A stretch of 64,000 nucleotides of DNA from Vibrio sp. 10N (GCF_036245475.1 NZ_BTPM01000001.1:248001-312000); one strand, 5' to 3'; numbered from the stretch's first letter, positions 38,444-49,707 are shown. Numbers and translations are program-made. The notes: a model not told the origin generated them from the sequence alone.

Positions 38444-38478
38444 AAAAAAGGCCGATGAGCTGAGCGCTCCTCGGCCTT
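38444..38478. terminator. terminator between the SPFH gene and frdD
   Basis: AAGGCCGA (38448-38455) with TCGGCCTT (38471-38478), enclosing a second GAGC/GCTC stem. The preceding A6 makes it a good terminator for the converging frd operon too. Confidence 0.88.
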
Positions 38479-38493
38479 ATCTTTACTTGGCGA

Positions 38494-38856
38494 TTAGATC
38501 ATAAAGATGAAGATAATCGACAGTGCACTGATTAGCGCAGCAAAGAAGTAGCAAGCAATCTTACCAACCACACCCGCATGGATCTTAAGATCGTGCATAC
38601 CGTGGTGTAGGCGGTGCATGGCATGCCACATTGGCAGTGCTAGCGTCGCAATGATAAACAGGGCACCAATAATGCTGGTCGCAAAATCAGCCACACGGTC
38701 ATAGCTCATCGCTTCTGGGCTGATAATGCCCATTGGTACTAGGATGCCCAGCACAAGTACAGTCACAGGGGTGATCATGGCAAACCATGTACCGCCTGCA
38801 CCAAACAATCCCCACCATACTGGTTCGTCAGAGCGTTTTGGGTTTTGATTAATCAC
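38494..38856 (-). CDS. frdD: fumarate reductase membrane subunit D
   Basis: 120 aa with three membrane helices (about 21-45, 58-80 and 97-119). With FrdC it anchors the FrdAB catalytic dimer and binds menaquinol. Conserved [14 protein letters not shown] and HRLHHGMHD are present. It is the last gene of frdABCD, 10 bases after frdC. Confidence 0.96.
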   Translation of the reverse strand: MINQNPKRSDEPVWWGLFGAGGTWFAMITPVTVLVLGILVPMGIISPEAMSYDRVADFATSIIGALFIIATLALPMWHAMHRLHHGMHDLKIHAGVVGKIACYFFAALISALSIIFIFMI

Positions 38857-38866
38857 GATTCACTCC

Positions 38867-39250
38867 TTATACAATGATGAGAACAACTAGTGAGATAGCG
38901 GCAACCGCCGCCCACTGAGCAAGAACAATGGTCTTCTTCTCAACCGGTTTGCCTTTCAGTTTGATTGGCATTACCTGTGGCATCATGCTGAAGAAGGTTT
39001 GTGCGTGGAGCAGGCTTCCCGCAAGCGCCACGATGTTGATCGCGATAACAATTGGGTTAGCCATAAAGTCCAGCCAGCCTTGCCAAGCTTCAGGGCCTTT
39101 CACTAGCGAACCTAAACCAAAGGTCAGGAAGATGGTGAATAGAATTAGCGGCAGTACGGTTGCTTCGCGTAGCATGTAGAAGCGATAAAATGGGTGATCT
39201 TTCCACCAAGTTCGCTTCATTTCACGAACATAAGGTTTTCTGTTACTCAT
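38867..39250 (-). CDS. frdC: fumarate reductase membrane subunit C
   Basis: 127 aa, three membrane helices. The N-terminus (NRKPYVREMKRTWWKDHPFY) contains the conserved quinone-site region, and a membrane histidine is present in SLLHAQTFF. It starts one base after frdB ends, consistent with tight coupling. Confidence 0.96.
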   Translation of the reverse strand: MSNRKPYVREMKRTWWKDHPFYRFYMLREATVLPLILFTIFLTFGLGSLVKGPEAWQGWLDFMANPIVIAINIVALAGSLLHAQTFFSMMPQVMPIKLKGKPVEKKTIVLAQWAAVAAISLVVLIIV

Positions 39251-39251
39251 T

Positions 39252-39992
39252 CTATGCCTCCTGTGGTTTCAACATTGCAATAACGAAGTCTTGTGAAGAC
39301 GCCACTTTGCCTTGGTTTACCGCAGCAGCAGGGTCAACGTTCTTCGGACACACTTCAGAGCAGTAACCGACGAACGTACAGCCCCATGCGCCGTTCTCAC
39401 CGTTGATCATTTTCATACGTTCAGCCGCACCATTGTCACGGCTGTCGAGGTTATAACGATGCGCCAGTGTCAGTGCTGCAGGACCGATGAACTCAGGGTT
39501 TAAACCAAACTGAGGACATGCCGCGTAGCAAAGGCCACAGTTGATACAACCAGCAAACTGCTTGTACTTCGCCATCTGCTCAGGTGTTTGGATGTTGGTG
39601 CCATCTTCTGGCTTACGGTCGTTACCAATGATGTATGGCTTGATGGCTTCTAGGCGCTCGATAAACGGCGTCATGTCGACAATCAAGTCTTTCTCGATTG
39701 GGAAGTTCGCAAGAGGCTCAATCTTCAGGCCATTTTGGTGATCACGAAGGAAGCTCTTACACGCCAGTTTTGGCACGCCGTTCACCATGATGCCGCAAGA
39801 GCCACAAATCGCCATACGGCAAGACCAGCGGTAAGACAGGTCTTTGTCTAAGTGGTCTTTGATGTAACCAATCGCATCGAGCACAGACATGGTCTCATCG
39901 AACGGTACTTCGAAGGTTTGGAAATACGGTTCTGCGTCTTTCTCTGGATCGTAGCGCAGGATTTCCACTTTCTGAATACGGTTTGCTGACAT
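39252..39992 (-). CDS. frdB: fumarate reductase iron-sulfur subunit
   Basis: 246 aa. The N-terminal ferredoxin fold holds the 2Fe-2S ligands ([10 protein letters not shown] plus a later Cys). The C-terminal part holds the 4Fe-4S and 3Fe-4S motifs [12 protein letters not shown] and [17 protein letters not shown]. It passes electrons from menaquinol to FrdA. Its start overlaps the frdA stop by one base (TAATG). Confidence 0.97.
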   Translation of the reverse strand: MSANRIQKVEILRYDPEKDAEPYFQTFEVPFDETMSVLDAIGYIKDHLDKDLSYRWSCRMAICGSCGIMVNGVPKLACKSFLRDHQNGLKIEPLANFPIEKDLIVDMTPFIERLEAIKPYIIGNDRKPEDGTNIQTPEQMAKYKQFAGCINCGLCYAACPQFGLNPEFIGPAALTLAHRYNLDSRDNGAAERMKMINGENGAWGCTFVGYCSEVCPKNVDPAAAVNQGKVASSQDFVIAMLKPQEA

Positions 39993-41815
39993 TATGCTTG
40001 CTCCTCCGCATTTTGATCTTTGTTGGCTTGTTTCGCTGCTTCTTCTGCTGCCGCTTTTTCAGCAGCTTCACCGTATAGACGCGCTTTAGGCTGCGACTTA
40101 GTGATGGTGACGTTGCCGTAGTCAATGCTTGGTGCACTGTCTTCGTTAAAGAAGGCAAGCGAGTGCTTTAGGAAGTTCACATCATCACGTTCGGTACAAC
40201 CATCATCTAAACGCTGGTGGGCACCGCGAGACTCTTTACGCAAGATAGCGGAGTGAACCATGGCTTCAGCGACTTCTAGGCCGTAACCCACTTCAATGGC
40301 GTACAGAAGGTCTGTGTTGAACACTTTCCCTTTGTCTTTGATGCTGATTTTCTTGTAGCGCTGTTTTAGCTCGGCGATCTTTTCAAGCGTCGCTTGCATC
40401 AGATCTTCTTGGCGGTAGATACCACAGCCCGCTTCCATGGTGTGACCCATTTCAGTACGGATGTCGGCCCAGTTTTCATCGCCTTCTTGATTCATTAGGG
40501 CAGCAATGCGTGCTTCCACTGCTTTGACTTGCTCTTCGATAGCGCTGTCATCCCAGCCTTTGAACGCTTTAGCACGCTCAACCGCATGCTCACCAGCAAC
40601 ACGACCGAAGACCACAAACTCAGCCAGTGAGTTAGAACCTAGACGGTTAGCACCGTGAAGACCGACGGACGCACATTCACCAACAGCGAACAGACCTTGA
40701 ATACGAGTTTCGCAACTGCCGTTAGTTTCGATACCACCCATGGTGTAGTGCACGGTTGGACGAATTGGGATTGGCTCTTTTGCAGGGTCGACGTTGACAT
40801 AAGCTTTCGCTAGTTCACAGATAAACGGTAGACGCTCTTGTAAGTACTCTTCACCAAGGTGGCGAAGGTCAAGGTGTACCACATCACCCAGTGGGTGCTT
40901 AATGGTGTTGCCTTTTTGCTGCTCATGCCAGAATGCTTGAGAAACTTTGTCGCGAGGACCCAGTTCCATGTATTTGTTTTTCGGCTGGCCAACGGGGGTT
41001 TCCGGGCCCATGCCATAGTCTTGTAGGTAACGGTAGCCGTTCTTGTTGACGATGATACCGCCTTCACCACGACAACCTTCAGTCATCAGGATACCTGTGC
41101 CTGGAAGACCGGTTGGGTGGTACTGAACAAACTCCATATCACGCAGTGGTACACCGTGGCGATATGCCATCGCCATGCCGTCACCGGTCACGATGCCGCC
41201 GTTGGTATTACAGTGATACACACGACCTGCGCCGCCCGTGGCTAGGACAACGGATTTTGCTTTGATTGTGACAAGCTCGCCCTCAGACATATGAATCGCA
41301 ATCAGGCCTTGAACTTCGCCTTCAACCACAAGAAGGTCTACGACAAAGTATTCATCAAAGCGTTTGATTTGCTCGTACTTCATCGACGTTTGGAATAGCG
41401 TGTGTAGCATATGGAAACCGGTCTTATCGGCCGCAAACCATGTGCGTTCTACTTTCATTCCACCGAAACGACGGACGTTCACTTCACCGTTTTCTTTACG
41501 GCTCCATGGACAACCCCATTGTTCCATTTGGATCATTTCACGTGTGGCATTTTCAACGAAATATTCAACAACATCCTGTTCACAAAGCCAGTCACCACCG
41601 CCAACGGTATCGTTGAAGTGGTTATCTAGGCTATCTTCATCCTTAATTACAGCTGCAGAGCCACCTTCTGCGGCCACGGTGTGTGAGCGCATAGGATAGA
41701 CTTTAGAGATCAGCGCTACTTCCATTTCTGGGTTAGCTTCTGCTGCTGCAATGGCAGTACGAAGACCAGCGCCGCCTGCGCCGATGACTGCGATATCTGT
41801 GGTAATTGTTTTCAC
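39992..41815 (-). CDS. frdA: fumarate reductase flavoprotein subunit
   Basis: 607 aa. It reduces fumarate to succinate as terminal acceptor in anaerobic respiration. FAD motif [10 protein letters not shown] and the covalent-FAD His45 ([13 protein letters not shown]) are present. The acidic/alanine C-terminal tail is variable in the family. The start is GTG at 41815 with GGAGGATAA upstream; no ATG is better placed. A CRP/FNR-type palindrome lies 166 bases upstream. Confidence 0.97.
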   Translation of the reverse strand: MKTITTDIAVIGAGGAGLRTAIAAAEANPEMEVALISKVYPMRSHTVAAEGGSAAVIKDEDSLDNHFNDTVGGGDWLCEQDVVEYFVENATREMIQMEQWGCPWSRKENGEVNVRRFGGMKVERTWFAADKTGFHMLHTLFQTSMKYEQIKRFDEYFVVDLLVVEGEVQGLIAIHMSEGELVTIKAKSVVLATGGAGRVYHCNTNGGIVTGDGMAMAYRHGVPLRDMEFVQYHPTGLPGTGILMTEGCRGEGGIIVNKNGYRYLQDYGMGPETPVGQPKNKYMELGPRDKVSQAFWHEQQKGNTIKHPLGDVVHLDLRHLGEEYLQERLPFICELAKAYVNVDPAKEPIPIRPTVHYTMGGIETNGSCETRIQGLFAVGECASVGLHGANRLGSNSLAEFVVFGRVAGEHAVERAKAFKGWDDSAIEEQVKAVEARIAALMNQEGDENWADIRTEMGHTMEAGCGIYRQEDLMQATLEKIAELKQRYKKISIKDKGKVFNTDLLYAIEVGYGLEVAEAMVHSAILRKESRGAHQRLDDGCTERDDVNFLKHSLAFFNEDSAPSIDYGNVTITKSQPKARLYGEAAEKAAAEEAAKQANKDQNAEEQA

Positions 41816-41980
41816 AGTTATCCTCCAGTGTGTGTGAGCGAGCTTTGCTCGCGAGTTATAATTAATTGCTTAAAAGCATTTATTTGGGCAACCAGTGTAG
41901 ATAACCGACATAGCAAAAAAATTGATTGAGTTAGGTTTTTGCTTCGGTAATGCATGGCGAGGCATAGTATTTCTATGATG

Positions 41981-41996
41981 TGTGATTAACATCACG
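41981..41996. promoter_or_regulatory. CRP/FNR-type site between frdA and epmA
   Basis: TGTGATTAACATCACG matches the CRP consensus TGTGA-N6-TCACA at nine of ten defined bases, and its core TGAT-N4-ATCA is shared with FNR sites. It sits 166 bases from frdA and about 55 from epmA. Anaerobic (FNR) control of frd is known in E. coli; which protein binds here cannot be told from sequence. Confidence 0.65.
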
Positions 41997-42048
41997 CGTG
42001 ATTGAGAAGTTTTGAGAGTGCCCTTACAATGTTTAATAACATTAACTA

Positions 42049-43035
42049 ATGAGCATGATAATGATTTCCAAACAGTGGCAGCCCACGGCACCTATGGCGT
42101 TACTAAGAAAACGAGCGGAGCTAATTCAATCCATTCGTCGCTTTTTCCAGTCAAGAGAGGTAATGGAAGTTGATACTCCAGCGATGAGCCATGCCACGGT
42201 GACTGATGTGCATTTGCACACCTTTAAAACCGAGTTTGTAGGCCCAGGATACGCTGATGGTCGTCAGTTGTACTTTATGACCAGTCCCGAGTTTCACATG
42301 AAGCGACTACTCGCGGCAGGCAGTGGCTCTATCTATCAGATCAACAAGGCATTTCGTAATGAAGAGAGTGGTCGTCACCACAATCCTGAGTTCACGATGC
42401 TAGAGTGGTATCGAGTCGGGTTTGATCATCATCAGTTAATGGATGAGATGGATGAATTACTGATGATGGTGCTTGGTTGTCATCAGGCTGAGCGTATGAC
42501 CTATCAGCAGGCGTTTCTGACTCATCTTGGCGTTTGTCCTTTGACGGCTGACATGCCTGCGCTGCGAAGTGTAGCCGTCCCCCTAGGGCTTAGCGATATC
42601 GCGGACCAAGAACAAGATCGCGATACGCTACTGCAGCTACTATTTAGCATGGGTGTTGAGACTCAAATTGGTAGCGATGCGCCAGCTTTTGTGTACGATT
42701 TTCCTGCCTCACAAGCTGCGCTCGCTAAGGTCAATCCAAATGACGAGCGCGTGGCAGACCGCTTTGAAGTTTATTTTAAAGGTATTGAACTGGCGAACGG
42801 TTTCCACGAGCTGGATAATCCAGAAGAACAATTAGCGCGTTTTGAACAAGATAACCATAAACGAGAGCAGATGGGGCTAGCGCCTCAACCGATTGATTAT
42901 CACTTAATTGAGGCTCTGAGAGCGGGGCTGCCTGCTTGCGCAGGTGTGGCGTTGGGCATTGATAGACTGATCATGCTTGCCCTTGGCGCGACCCACATTG
43001 ACGAGGTTGTCGCTTTTCCGTTCCCTAGAGCCTAA
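42049..43035 (+). CDS. epmA: EF-P lysyltransferase EpmA (PoxA/GenX)
   Basis: Up to 328 aa; the class II lysyl-tRNA synthetase catalytic domain without the anticodon-binding domain. It activates (R)-beta-lysine and attaches it to Lys34 of EF-P. Motif 2 is [20 protein letters not shown] and motif 3 is [12 protein letters not shown]. Three close starts (42049, 42055, 42061) are possible and differ by four residues. It is divergent from frdA, the same arrangement as in E. coli. Confidence 0.95.
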   Translation: MSMIMISKQWQPTAPMALLRKRAELIQSIRRFFQSREVMEVDTPAMSHATVTDVHLHTFKTEFVGPGYADGRQLYFMTSPEFHMKRLLAAGSGSIYQINKAFRNEESGRHHNPEFTMLEWYRVGFDHHQLMDEMDELLMMVLGCHQAERMTYQQAFLTHLGVCPLTADMPALRSVAVPLGLSDIADQEQDRDTLLQLLFSMGVETQIGSDAPAFVYDFPASQAALAKVNPNDERVADRFEVYFKGIELANGFHELDNPEEQLARFEQDNHKREQMGLAPQPIDYHLIEALRAGLPACAGVALGIDRLIMLALGATHIDEVVAFPFPRA

Positions 43036-43090
43036 TGAGAACCAAGAGCCTAGTGATAACCTAGCGACGTTTTACGTCTGCTGTTCAAAA

Positions 43091-43987
43091 TTAGCTTACC
43101 AAGATGCTGGTGCCGATGACGGCAAGCGCGGCACCCAGCCAGGCATACTTGTTCGGCCTCTGCTTGGTATAAATCCAAAGTAGGGGCAGAACCATAATTG
43201 GGGTGGTGGAGGAAAGCAGAGCGACCATACCCACGTTTCCTGTCTGCAAAGCAAACAAGATTAAGGTCATCCCCACCGCCATCGCCAGGAAGCCATTGAG
43301 TGCAGTAATACCAAAAATAGACCAGTTGATGGGATTCAAACTCTTGGCGTGTCGAGCGCCGGTGAATAGGAATAGGCTATGGGCGATAAACGCAGTGATC
43401 ATACGGATTGCTGATGCGGCTACAGGATCTATCTGAGTCTGCATGACGGGTTTTGCAATAATCCCACCTAATGCCTGACACAGTGCCGCAGTGATGCCGA
43501 GTCCGACGCCAAACCAAACATTGCCTTTGATAGTTTCAAGCTCGGTTGTTTTGCTGTTGCTCAAACCTTTGCGCCCAAAAAAGATGGCGGTGACAACTCC
43601 AGAGAATACCAATGCCGAGCCAATAAGTTCCAGTGGTGACATGGTTTCTGAAAACAGGAAATAACCTAACACCGCGGAGAACACGGCGTGGCAAGAAAAC
43701 AGTAAGCCTGCTTGTCTAGGTCCCATACGATTCAAACATGCGAACAGTGCGGTGTCACCGATGAAGATACCTATGAGTCCAGAGAGCATCATTGGGGTGA
43801 CGTGAACATATTTCACGCTCGCCCAGCCGCCAGTGACTAAGGCCATAGAAGAGAGTATCAGTGCGGTGCAGCCCATTCTCCAGCGGCTGTAGGAAAACGA
43901 ACCAAGGTGTTTGGCAGGCTTGACCGAGATAATACTAGAAACCGCCCACAAAAAAGCGGCGATCAGTGCCAGCCATTCAAATCCCAT
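43091..43987 (-). CDS. DMT superfamily (EamA) transporter
   Basis: 298 aa from the ATG at 43987, which has AGGGATAG upstream; an in-frame codon at 44029 has no ribosome site. Ten membrane helices in two EamA repeats. These carriers export amino acids, nucleobases or other metabolites; the substrate is not predictable. It stands between epmA and the DASS transporter and has its own promoter region. Confidence 0.87.
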   Translation of the reverse strand: MGFEWLALIAAFLWAVSSIISVKPAKHLGSFSYSRWRMGCTALILSSMALVTGGWASVKYVHVTPMMLSGLIGIFIGDTALFACLNRMGPRQAGLLFSCHAVFSAVLGYFLFSETMSPLELIGSALVFSGVVTAIFFGRKGLSNSKTTELETIKGNVWFGVGLGITAALCQALGGIIAKPVMQTQIDPVAASAIRMITAFIAHSLFLFTGARHAKSLNPINWSIFGITALNGFLAMAVGMTLILFALQTGNVGMVALLSSTTPIMVLPLLWIYTKQRPNKYAWLGAALAVIGTSILVS

Positions 43988-44086
43988 TGCTATCCCTAGT
44001 CCTTGTACTGTGCTCGCTGCTGTGAGCACCAGTGATTATTTGATGATTTAACTAGGTTTTACTATGCGAGTTTGGAAAGTGCAATT

Positions 44087-44116
44087 GAAATCCTCTTACT
44101 CGAGCAAGAGGATTTC
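44087..44116 (-). terminator. hairpin after the DASS transporter gene
   Basis: GAAATCCTCTT (44087-44097) with AAGAGGATTTC (44106-44116), 11 bp, enclosing CTCGAG. The T-tract is poor on the minus strand, so termination may be weak. Confidence 0.55.
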
Positions 44117-44126
44117 ATTTTTATCG

Positions 44127-45599
44127 CTAGGTAAAGATCAACATGGCGACGTAGACGATAACTAGGCCAATAATACCGATGATAAGCCCGGTTTTCGCCA
44201 TATCCTTACTTTCAATCAGTCCAGTCGAATAGGCCAGTGAGTTAGGTGGGGTCGATACGGGTAGAATCATCCCGAGTGAAGCTGAGAACGCGACAACAAC
44301 CAATAGGCCTTGTAGGCCTCCTATAGCCGCTAAGCTTTCCATAGAAGCGCCAATAGCAGCCGCAATCGGCATCAATAAGTTGGCAGTTGCGGTGTTAGAC
44401 ATGAAGTTTGCCATTAACCAGCAGACAATGGACAAGGTAATCACCACGGCCACGGGTGATAACGATTCATAGTCAATAGCGTGGGCCAGCGCTTCGGCTA
44501 GGCCCGTTTTGTCTAGGCCAATACCAATCGCTATACCACCGGCAACCAGCCACAAGACATCCCAGTTGATCAGTTTCAGCTCTTCTTTGCCCATGATGCC
44601 AGTGAGCGTAAAGACTGCGAGCGGAATAATAGAGACCACATACGTGTTCATGCCATGCAGTTTGGTCGTCATCCACAGTAATATGGTCGCGGCAAAGGTT
44701 GCATACACCACTATGGCTCGCCAGTTGCGTTGGAACTGGCCTTCGAGCTTAAGCACCATTTTGTTTTCTGAAGAGGGAAACAGTTTTTGCAGCAAAAACC
44801 AAGCAATGGTCAGTTGAATGATCACAAATGGCAGACCCATCATCATCCATTGCAGGAAGTCGATGCTGTTCTCACCTGTTAGGTATTGCAAGGCAATCGC
44901 ATTGGGAGGGGTACCAATAGGGGTCGCAATACCCCCGGTATTGGCAGCGATAGGAATACAAAGCACCAAGGCTTTTATACCAAGGTCACCCTTGGGCGCC
45001 GATGCCACGATGGGGCCAAGTAACGCCAACATCATTACAGTGGTAGCCGTATTGGACATAAACATCGAGAATACAGCGGTAATCAGCATCAGGCCCAGCA
45101 TAATAAAGCGTGGCTGATTACCAAACGGGCGTAGCAGCACCCGAGCTAAATTGTTGTCGAGTTCATACTTGGAAGCGGCAATTGCCAGAGCAAAACCACC
45201 CATAAATAATATGATGATAGGGGAAGAGAAGGCGCTAAAGATGTCGGTGTATACCAAGAGTTCACCGATATCATGACCTGCGGGTGGCGTTCGGAATAAG
45301 TGCAGCCCTTTATCTGAAATCATCACTAACTCAAGCGCGATGATCAGTATAGAAGTGGCAAAAACGGGAACAGGTTCAAGCACCCAAAGCAGTGCCGCTA
45401 GTAGGAAAATGGCCAACAAACGGTGTTGGATGAGAGTGAGGTCATCGATAGGGATCCAATCGATTGGCATCATTAAGACGCCAAAGGGCACTAAAAAGCA
45501 GATCAGTAGCCTGATTAGAGTCCCGTTATTCATCTTTGGCATGGGCGCGGCACCAAGGTTATAAGTGAGGTTGCCGCATAGGTTAAAATATAAACGCAT
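44127..45599 (-). CDS. DASS/SLC13 family sodium:anion symporter
   Basis: Up to 490 aa; later in-frame starts at 45542 and 45533 would remove an unusual N-terminus, and none has a clear ribosome site. The two SNT signature loops that bind sodium and substrate carboxylate are at about 182-184 (FMSNTATTVMM) and 401-403 (FMSNTATANLL), with TPIGTPPN between and STPPNS near the end. It is related to VcINDY-type dicarboxylate transporters, so succinate, malate or fumarate are likely substrates. The frd operon nearby would fit, but this is inference. Confidence 0.9.
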   Translation of the reverse strand: MRLYFNLCGNLTYNLGAAPMPKMNNGTLIRLLICFLVPFGVLMMPIDWIPIDDLTLIQHRLLAIFLLAALLWVLEPVPVFATSILIIALELVMISDKGLHLFRTPPAGHDIGELLVYTDIFSAFSSPIIILFMGGFALAIAASKYELDNNLARVLLRPFGNQPRFIMLGLMLITAVFSMFMSNTATTVMMLALLGPIVASAPKGDLGIKALVLCIPIAANTGGIATPIGTPPNAIALQYLTGENSIDFLQWMMMGLPFVIIQLTIAWFLLQKLFPSSENKMVLKLEGQFQRNWRAIVVYATFAATILLWMTTKLHGMNTYVVSIIPLAVFTLTGIMGKEELKLINWDVLWLVAGGIAIGIGLDKTGLAEALAHAIDYESLSPVAVVITLSIVCWLMANFMSNTATANLLMPIAAAIGASMESLAAIGGLQGLLVVVAFSASLGMILPVSTPPNSLAYSTGLIESKDMAKTGLIIGIIGLVIVYVAMLIFT

Positions 45600-45723
45600 C
45601 CGGGTCTTGGACAGGTGTTAAAGTTTTGAAAAGTCGAGGGAAGATTTGGAGTGTGTTTTGTTTTGCGTCAACATTCAATGCGCTAACGGGTGATGAGATG
45701 GTGCTGGTGGATGGAGCGGTGGT

Positions 45724-45752
45724 AATAAAAAACGGCGCCTTAGCGCCGTTTT
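45724..45752 (-). terminator. rho-independent terminator of psd
   Basis: On the minus strand AAAACGGCGC-TAAG-GCGCCGTTTT (45752 to 45729) is followed by further T residues. Confidence 0.92.
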
Positions 45753-45758
45753 GTTGGG

Positions 45759-46664
45759 TTAAGCTTCGCTGCTAGATTCGCCTTCAGAGTCGGCGTGTTC
45801 TGCAGGGGTTACTGCGTGAGCGTATGGCGTACCCATCACCGTTGGTGCATTATTTTCCATACTGTCATCGAAACGAATGCTGTCTTTAGCGAACAGGTTG
45901 ATCACTGTAGAACCAAGCTTAAAGCGGCCCATCTCTTCGCCTTTTTTGAAGGAGACAGCTTTATCCCCTTCGGCAGGGTAGTCCCAAGTGTGTACCGTGT
46001 TGCCACGTGGTGGGGTCACTGTACCAGCCCAAACGAGTTCGATGGCACCGACAATGGTCGCACCAACAAGTACCTGCGCCATAGGACCAAACTCGGTATC
46101 GAAGATGCAAACTACACGTTCGTTACGCGCAAATAGGTTTGGCACGTTTTCAGCAGTGAGTGGGTTTACAGAAAACAGGTCACCCGGCACGTAAATCATT
46201 TGGCGTAGCGTACCATCACACGGCATGTGAACACGGTGGTAGTCACGTGGCGATAGGTACAGAGTCGCAAATTCACCTTCGGCGAACTCGGCTGCAAGCT
46301 CAGCGCTGCCACCTAATAGCTCTTGTGCGGTGTAGTCATGGTTTTTCGCTTGAATCAGCTTGCCTTCGGTAATTGGACCAAATTGGCTTACACAGGCATC
46401 GGCTGGGTGAGCTATGACAGACTCGCCCTCAGCGATAGGGCGCATGCCCGGCTTTAATTCACGAACGAAAAACTCGTTAAACGTTTTGAAGTGTTTTGGA
46501 TCGCTATGCAGCGCTTCGTCCATGTTGACGTTATATTGCTTGATAAACCAACGAATGATCGCTGTTGTTAGACCGCCAGCTTTTGCTGATGCCAGTTTAC
46601 CTACTAGGCGCGTAAGGCCGTGTTGAGGTATCCAGTATTGCAGTCCAACTTTAATCTTATCCAT
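45759..46664 (-). CDS. psd: phosphatidylserine decarboxylase proenzyme
   Basis: 301 aa. It makes phosphatidylethanolamine at the inner membrane. The self-cleavage motif LGST is at 250-253 (cut between Gly251 and Ser252, giving the pyruvoyl group). His146 and Asp89 are the likely helpers in cleavage. The Glu/Ser-rich C-terminal tail is non-conserved. E. coli has psd next to rsgA too, and the gap here is 152 bases. Confidence 0.97.
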   Translation of the reverse strand: MDKIKVGLQYWIPQHGLTRLVGKLASAKAGGLTTAIIRWFIKQYNVNMDEALHSDPKHFKTFNEFFVRELKPGMRPIAEGESVIAHPADACVSQFGPITEGKLIQAKNHDYTAQELLGGSAELAAEFAEGEFATLYLSPRDYHRVHMPCDGTLRQMIYVPGDLFSVNPLTAENVPNLFARNERVVCIFDTEFGPMAQVLVGATIVGAIELVWAGTVTPPRGNTVHTWDYPAEGDKAVSFKKGEEMGRFKLGSTVINLFAKDSIRFDDSMENNAPTVMGTPYAHAVTPAEHADSEGESSSEA

Positions 46665-46816
46665 TGTCTAAAATTCCAACGTTAATTGATTGATATTACT
46701 TCAGGGCGCGAGATACTAATGGAAATCGCTTCAAATGTCAGCAAATTGTGACAAGCACACGGACAGAGTGTTAAACCCGTCCGACTATCTCTAAGAAATA
46801 GAGAGCGCTCTAAAAA

Positions 46817-47872
46817 TTACAGATCGGCTTTCTTATTGCGTGAGTACTGGCGGTTGGCTTTACCTTCACCCATGCTATCGATGATGCGGTGGTAGTTATC
46901 AAATCGTACCGGATCGATTTTCCCCTCTTCCACGGCTTCACGCAGCAGACAGCCTGGGTCGTCTAGATGCTTACAGTCACGGAACTTACAGCCACCAAGA
47001 TATGGTTTGAATTCGACAAAAGCTTCAGTGACTTCACTAGGCTCCAAGTGCCAAAGACCAAACTCACGTACCCCTGGCGAATCAATTAAATCACCGCCAG
47101 ATGGGAAGTGGTACAGTCTTGCAGCTGTTGTTGTGTGCTGACCTAAGCCTGAGTTTTCGGAGACCGCGCCTTCTTCTACATCGAGCTCTGGCATCAGTGC
47201 ATTAACCAAACTGGATTTACCTACGCCAGATTGCCCAACGAAGATGTTGATCTTGTCTTTGAGGTGCGCTTCCAGCTCGGCAATACCTTCACCTGATTCC
47301 TTACTGACCAAAAGCACCTTATAGCCGATGTTCTTATACACATCGAGAAGCTGATAAAACGCTTCACGCTCTTGTTCTGGTATCAAGTCGATTTTGTTCA
47401 GCACCACCAGTGGCGCAATTTGCAGTGTTTCTGAGGCGATGAGGTAGCGATCGATGATATTCAACGAAAGCTCAGGTACAACCGCAGACACAATCACCAT
47501 TTGGTCAACGTTAGCGGCGACAGGCTTCAGACCATCGTAATAATCCGGGCGCGTTAGCATGGATGTTCTTGGCTCTACTGCTTCGACAACGCCGGAGATA
47601 CCATGCATTGATTCCAGGCCAATGCGCCATTTTACGCGATCACCAGACACCAAAGACTCAATACCACGGCGCAAGTTACAGCGGTGGATTTCTTTTGTCT
47701 CTAAGTTTTCGATATCTGCGTGTTGGCCGAATCGAGTGATCACTAGCCCCTGCTTAACGCTGCCAAGCATGGTTTCATCCCATTGGATGGTTTCTTCTTT
47801 CGCTAGTTTCTTCTTTTGGTTGCTGCGTACTCGACGCACTTGACCTTTGGTCAGTTTTTTCTTTTTCGCCAC
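46817..47872 (-). CDS. rsgA: ribosome small-subunit GTPase RsgA
   Basis: 351 aa. A basic N-terminal tail ([20 protein letters not shown]) and OB-fold precede a circularly permuted GTPase in which NKID comes before the P-loop [12 protein letters not shown] and DSPG. The C-terminal zinc site is [14 protein letters not shown]. It checks late 30S assembly. It diverges from orn by 99 bases, as in E. coli. Confidence 0.97.
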   Translation of the reverse strand: MAKKKKLTKGQVRRVRSNQKKKLAKEETIQWDETMLGSVKQGLVITRFGQHADIENLETKEIHRCNLRRGIESLVSGDRVKWRIGLESMHGISGVVEAVEPRTSMLTRPDYYDGLKPVAANVDQMVIVSAVVPELSLNIIDRYLIASETLQIAPLVVLNKIDLIPEQEREAFYQLLDVYKNIGYKVLLVSKESGEGIAELEAHLKDKINIFVGQSGVGKSSLVNALMPELDVEEGAVSENSGLGQHTTTAARLYHFPSGGDLIDSPGVREFGLWHLEPSEVTEAFVEFKPYLGGCKFRDCKHLDDPGCLLREAVEEGKIDPVRFDNYHRIIDSMGEGKANRQYSRNKKADL

Positions 47873-47971
47873 GATATTTCATTGATGCGAATCGCATCAA
47901 ACCATTTTGGTTACTGAATTTAATTTCGGTATAGTACCTCTTTTGACAGAAAACAAATAGACGAGGGCGTT

Positions 47972-48517
47972 ATGTCTTTCAGCGATGACAATTTGATCTG
48001 GGTCGATCTAGAGATGACTGGACTGGATCCTGAGACACACAAAATCATCGAGATCGCGAGCATTGTGACCGATAGCGAGTTGAATATCTTGGCTGAAGGA
48101 CCGGTAATTGCCATCCATCAACCAGAAGCTGAACTAGCGAAAATGGATGATTGGTGCACGAATACCCATACAGCAAGCGGGCTGGTGGCACGTGTTCAAG
48201 CGAGTGAGCACAATGAAGAAAGTGCCATTCGTGAGACTATCGCGTTTTTGGAGAAGTGGGTGCCTAAGGGTAAGTCGCCTATTTGTGGTAATAGTATTGG
48301 TCAAGATCGCCGTTTCCTATACAAGCATATGCCGGAGCTAGAGCAATACTTCCACTATCGCTATGTCGATGTGAGCACGATTAAGGAACTGACTCGTCGC
48401 TGGAAACCGGAGGTTTTGGATGGTTTTTCTAAACAGGGCACGCACCTAGCTTTGGATGACATTCGTGAGTCGATTGCGGAACTCAAGTTCTATCGTGAAA
48501 CTATTTTCAAGATTTGA
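47972..48517 (+). CDS. orn: oligoribonuclease
   Basis: 181 aa DEDDh 3'-5' exonuclease that degrades the last 2-5 nt of RNA, chiefly dinucleotides including pGpG. Asp12 and Glu14 ([10 protein letters not shown]) begin the active site, and His/Asp near [10 protein letters not shown] close it. It is followed by the tRNA array, the same order as in E. coli. Confidence 0.98.
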   Translation: MSFSDDNLIWVDLEMTGLDPETHKIIEIASIVTDSELNILAEGPVIAIHQPEAELAKMDDWCTNTHTASGLVARVQASEHNEESAIRETIAFLEKWVPKGKSPICGNSIGQDRRFLYKHMPELEQYFHYRYVDVSTIKELTRRWKPEVLDGFSKQGTHLALDDIRESIAELKFYRETIFKI

Positions 48518-48633
48518 TCGTTGAATACTTGTTAAAAACAAGGACTTTGGGTTGCGATAGGTGGAAAAGTATCGAAAAATTGTGTGCTTTTTCATCAAAC
48601 GAAAAAAAAGATCATTTTTTTACTGATAAGGAC

Positions 48634-48661
48634 TTGCATCACAAAAAAATGCTCTTATAAT
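48634..48661 (+). promoter_or_regulatory. promoter of the tRNA array
   Basis: TTGCAT (48634-48639), a 16-base spacer and a perfect TATAAT (48656-48661) are followed by the GC-rich discriminator TCGCAGCCC typical of stable-RNA promoters under stringent control. AT-rich DNA upstream (A and T runs at 48590-48621) could be an UP element or Fis region. Confidence 0.85.
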
Positions 48662-48694
48662 TCGCAGCCCTGAACAACGAAAGACGTTCATAAA

Positions 48695-48770
48695 GCGACA
48701 CTAGCTCAGTTGGTAGAGCGCAACCTTGCCAAGGTTGAGGTCACGAGTTCGAACCTCGTGTGTCGCTCCA
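48695..48770 (+). tRNA. glyV: tRNA-Gly (GCC), copy 1
   Basis: 76 nt with encoded CCA. Acceptor GCGACAC/GTGTCGC, anticodon loop TTGCCAA, intact T loop GTTCGA. Confidence 0.98.
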
Positions 48771-48812
48771 GTTTGAAAGTTCTCACGGTACTTAACGGTG
48801 ATACAATACGGA

Positions 48813-48889
<77 letters not shown>

Positions 48890-48919
48890 AATTTAATCAA
48901 TAGCGTTTGCTGTTGATAT

Positions 48920-48995
48920 GCGACACTAGCTCAGTTGGTAGAGCGCAACCTTGCCAAGGTTGAGGTCACGAGTTCGAACCTCGTGTGTCGCTCCA
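48920..48995 (+). tRNA. tRNA-Gly (GCC), copy 2
   Basis: Identical to copy 1; different spacer after it. Confidence 0.98.
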
Positions 48996-49037
48996 AATAG
49001 ATAGTCTTCATCGTACTCAACGGTGACACAATACGGA

Positions 49038-49114
<77 letters not shown>

Positions 49115-49144
49115 AATTTAATCAATAGCGTTTGCTGTTGATAT

Positions 49145-49220
49145 GCGACACTAGCTCAGTTGGTAGAGCGCAACCTTGCCAAGGTTGAGGTCACGAGTTC
49201 GAACCTCGTGTGTCGCTCCA
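49145..49220 (+). tRNA. tRNA-Gly (GCC), copy 3
   Basis: Identical to copy 1, in the second 450-bp unit. Confidence 0.98.
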
Positions 49221-49262
49221 GTTTGAAAGTTCTCACGGTACTTAACGGTGATACAATACGGA

Positions 49263-49339
<77 letters not shown>

Positions 49340-49369
49340 AATTTAATCAATAGCGTTTGCTGTTGATAT

Positions 49370-49445
49370 GCGACACTAGCTCAGTTGGTAGAGCGCAACC
49401 TTGCCAAGGTTGAGGTCACGAGTTCGAACCTCGTGTGTCGCTCCA
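49370..49445 (+). tRNA. tRNA-Gly (GCC), copy 4
   Basis: Identical to copy 1. Confidence 0.98.
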
Positions 49446-49487
49446 AATAGATAGTCTTCATCGTACTCAACGGTGACACAATACGGA

Positions 49488-49564
<77 letters not shown>

Positions 49565-49594
49565 AATTTAATCAATAGCGTTTGCTGTTGATAT

Positions 49595-49670
49595 GCGACA
49601 CTAGCTCAGTTGGTAGAGCGCAACCTTGCCAAGGTTGAGGTCACGAGTTCGAACCTCGTGTGTCGCTCCA
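49595..49670 (+). tRNA. tRNA-Gly (GCC), copy 5
   Basis: Identical gene; followed directly by another tRNA-Gly with no fMet between. Confidence 0.98.
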
Positions 49671-49707
49671 AATAAATAGTCTTCATCGTACTTAACGGTG
49701 ACAAAAT

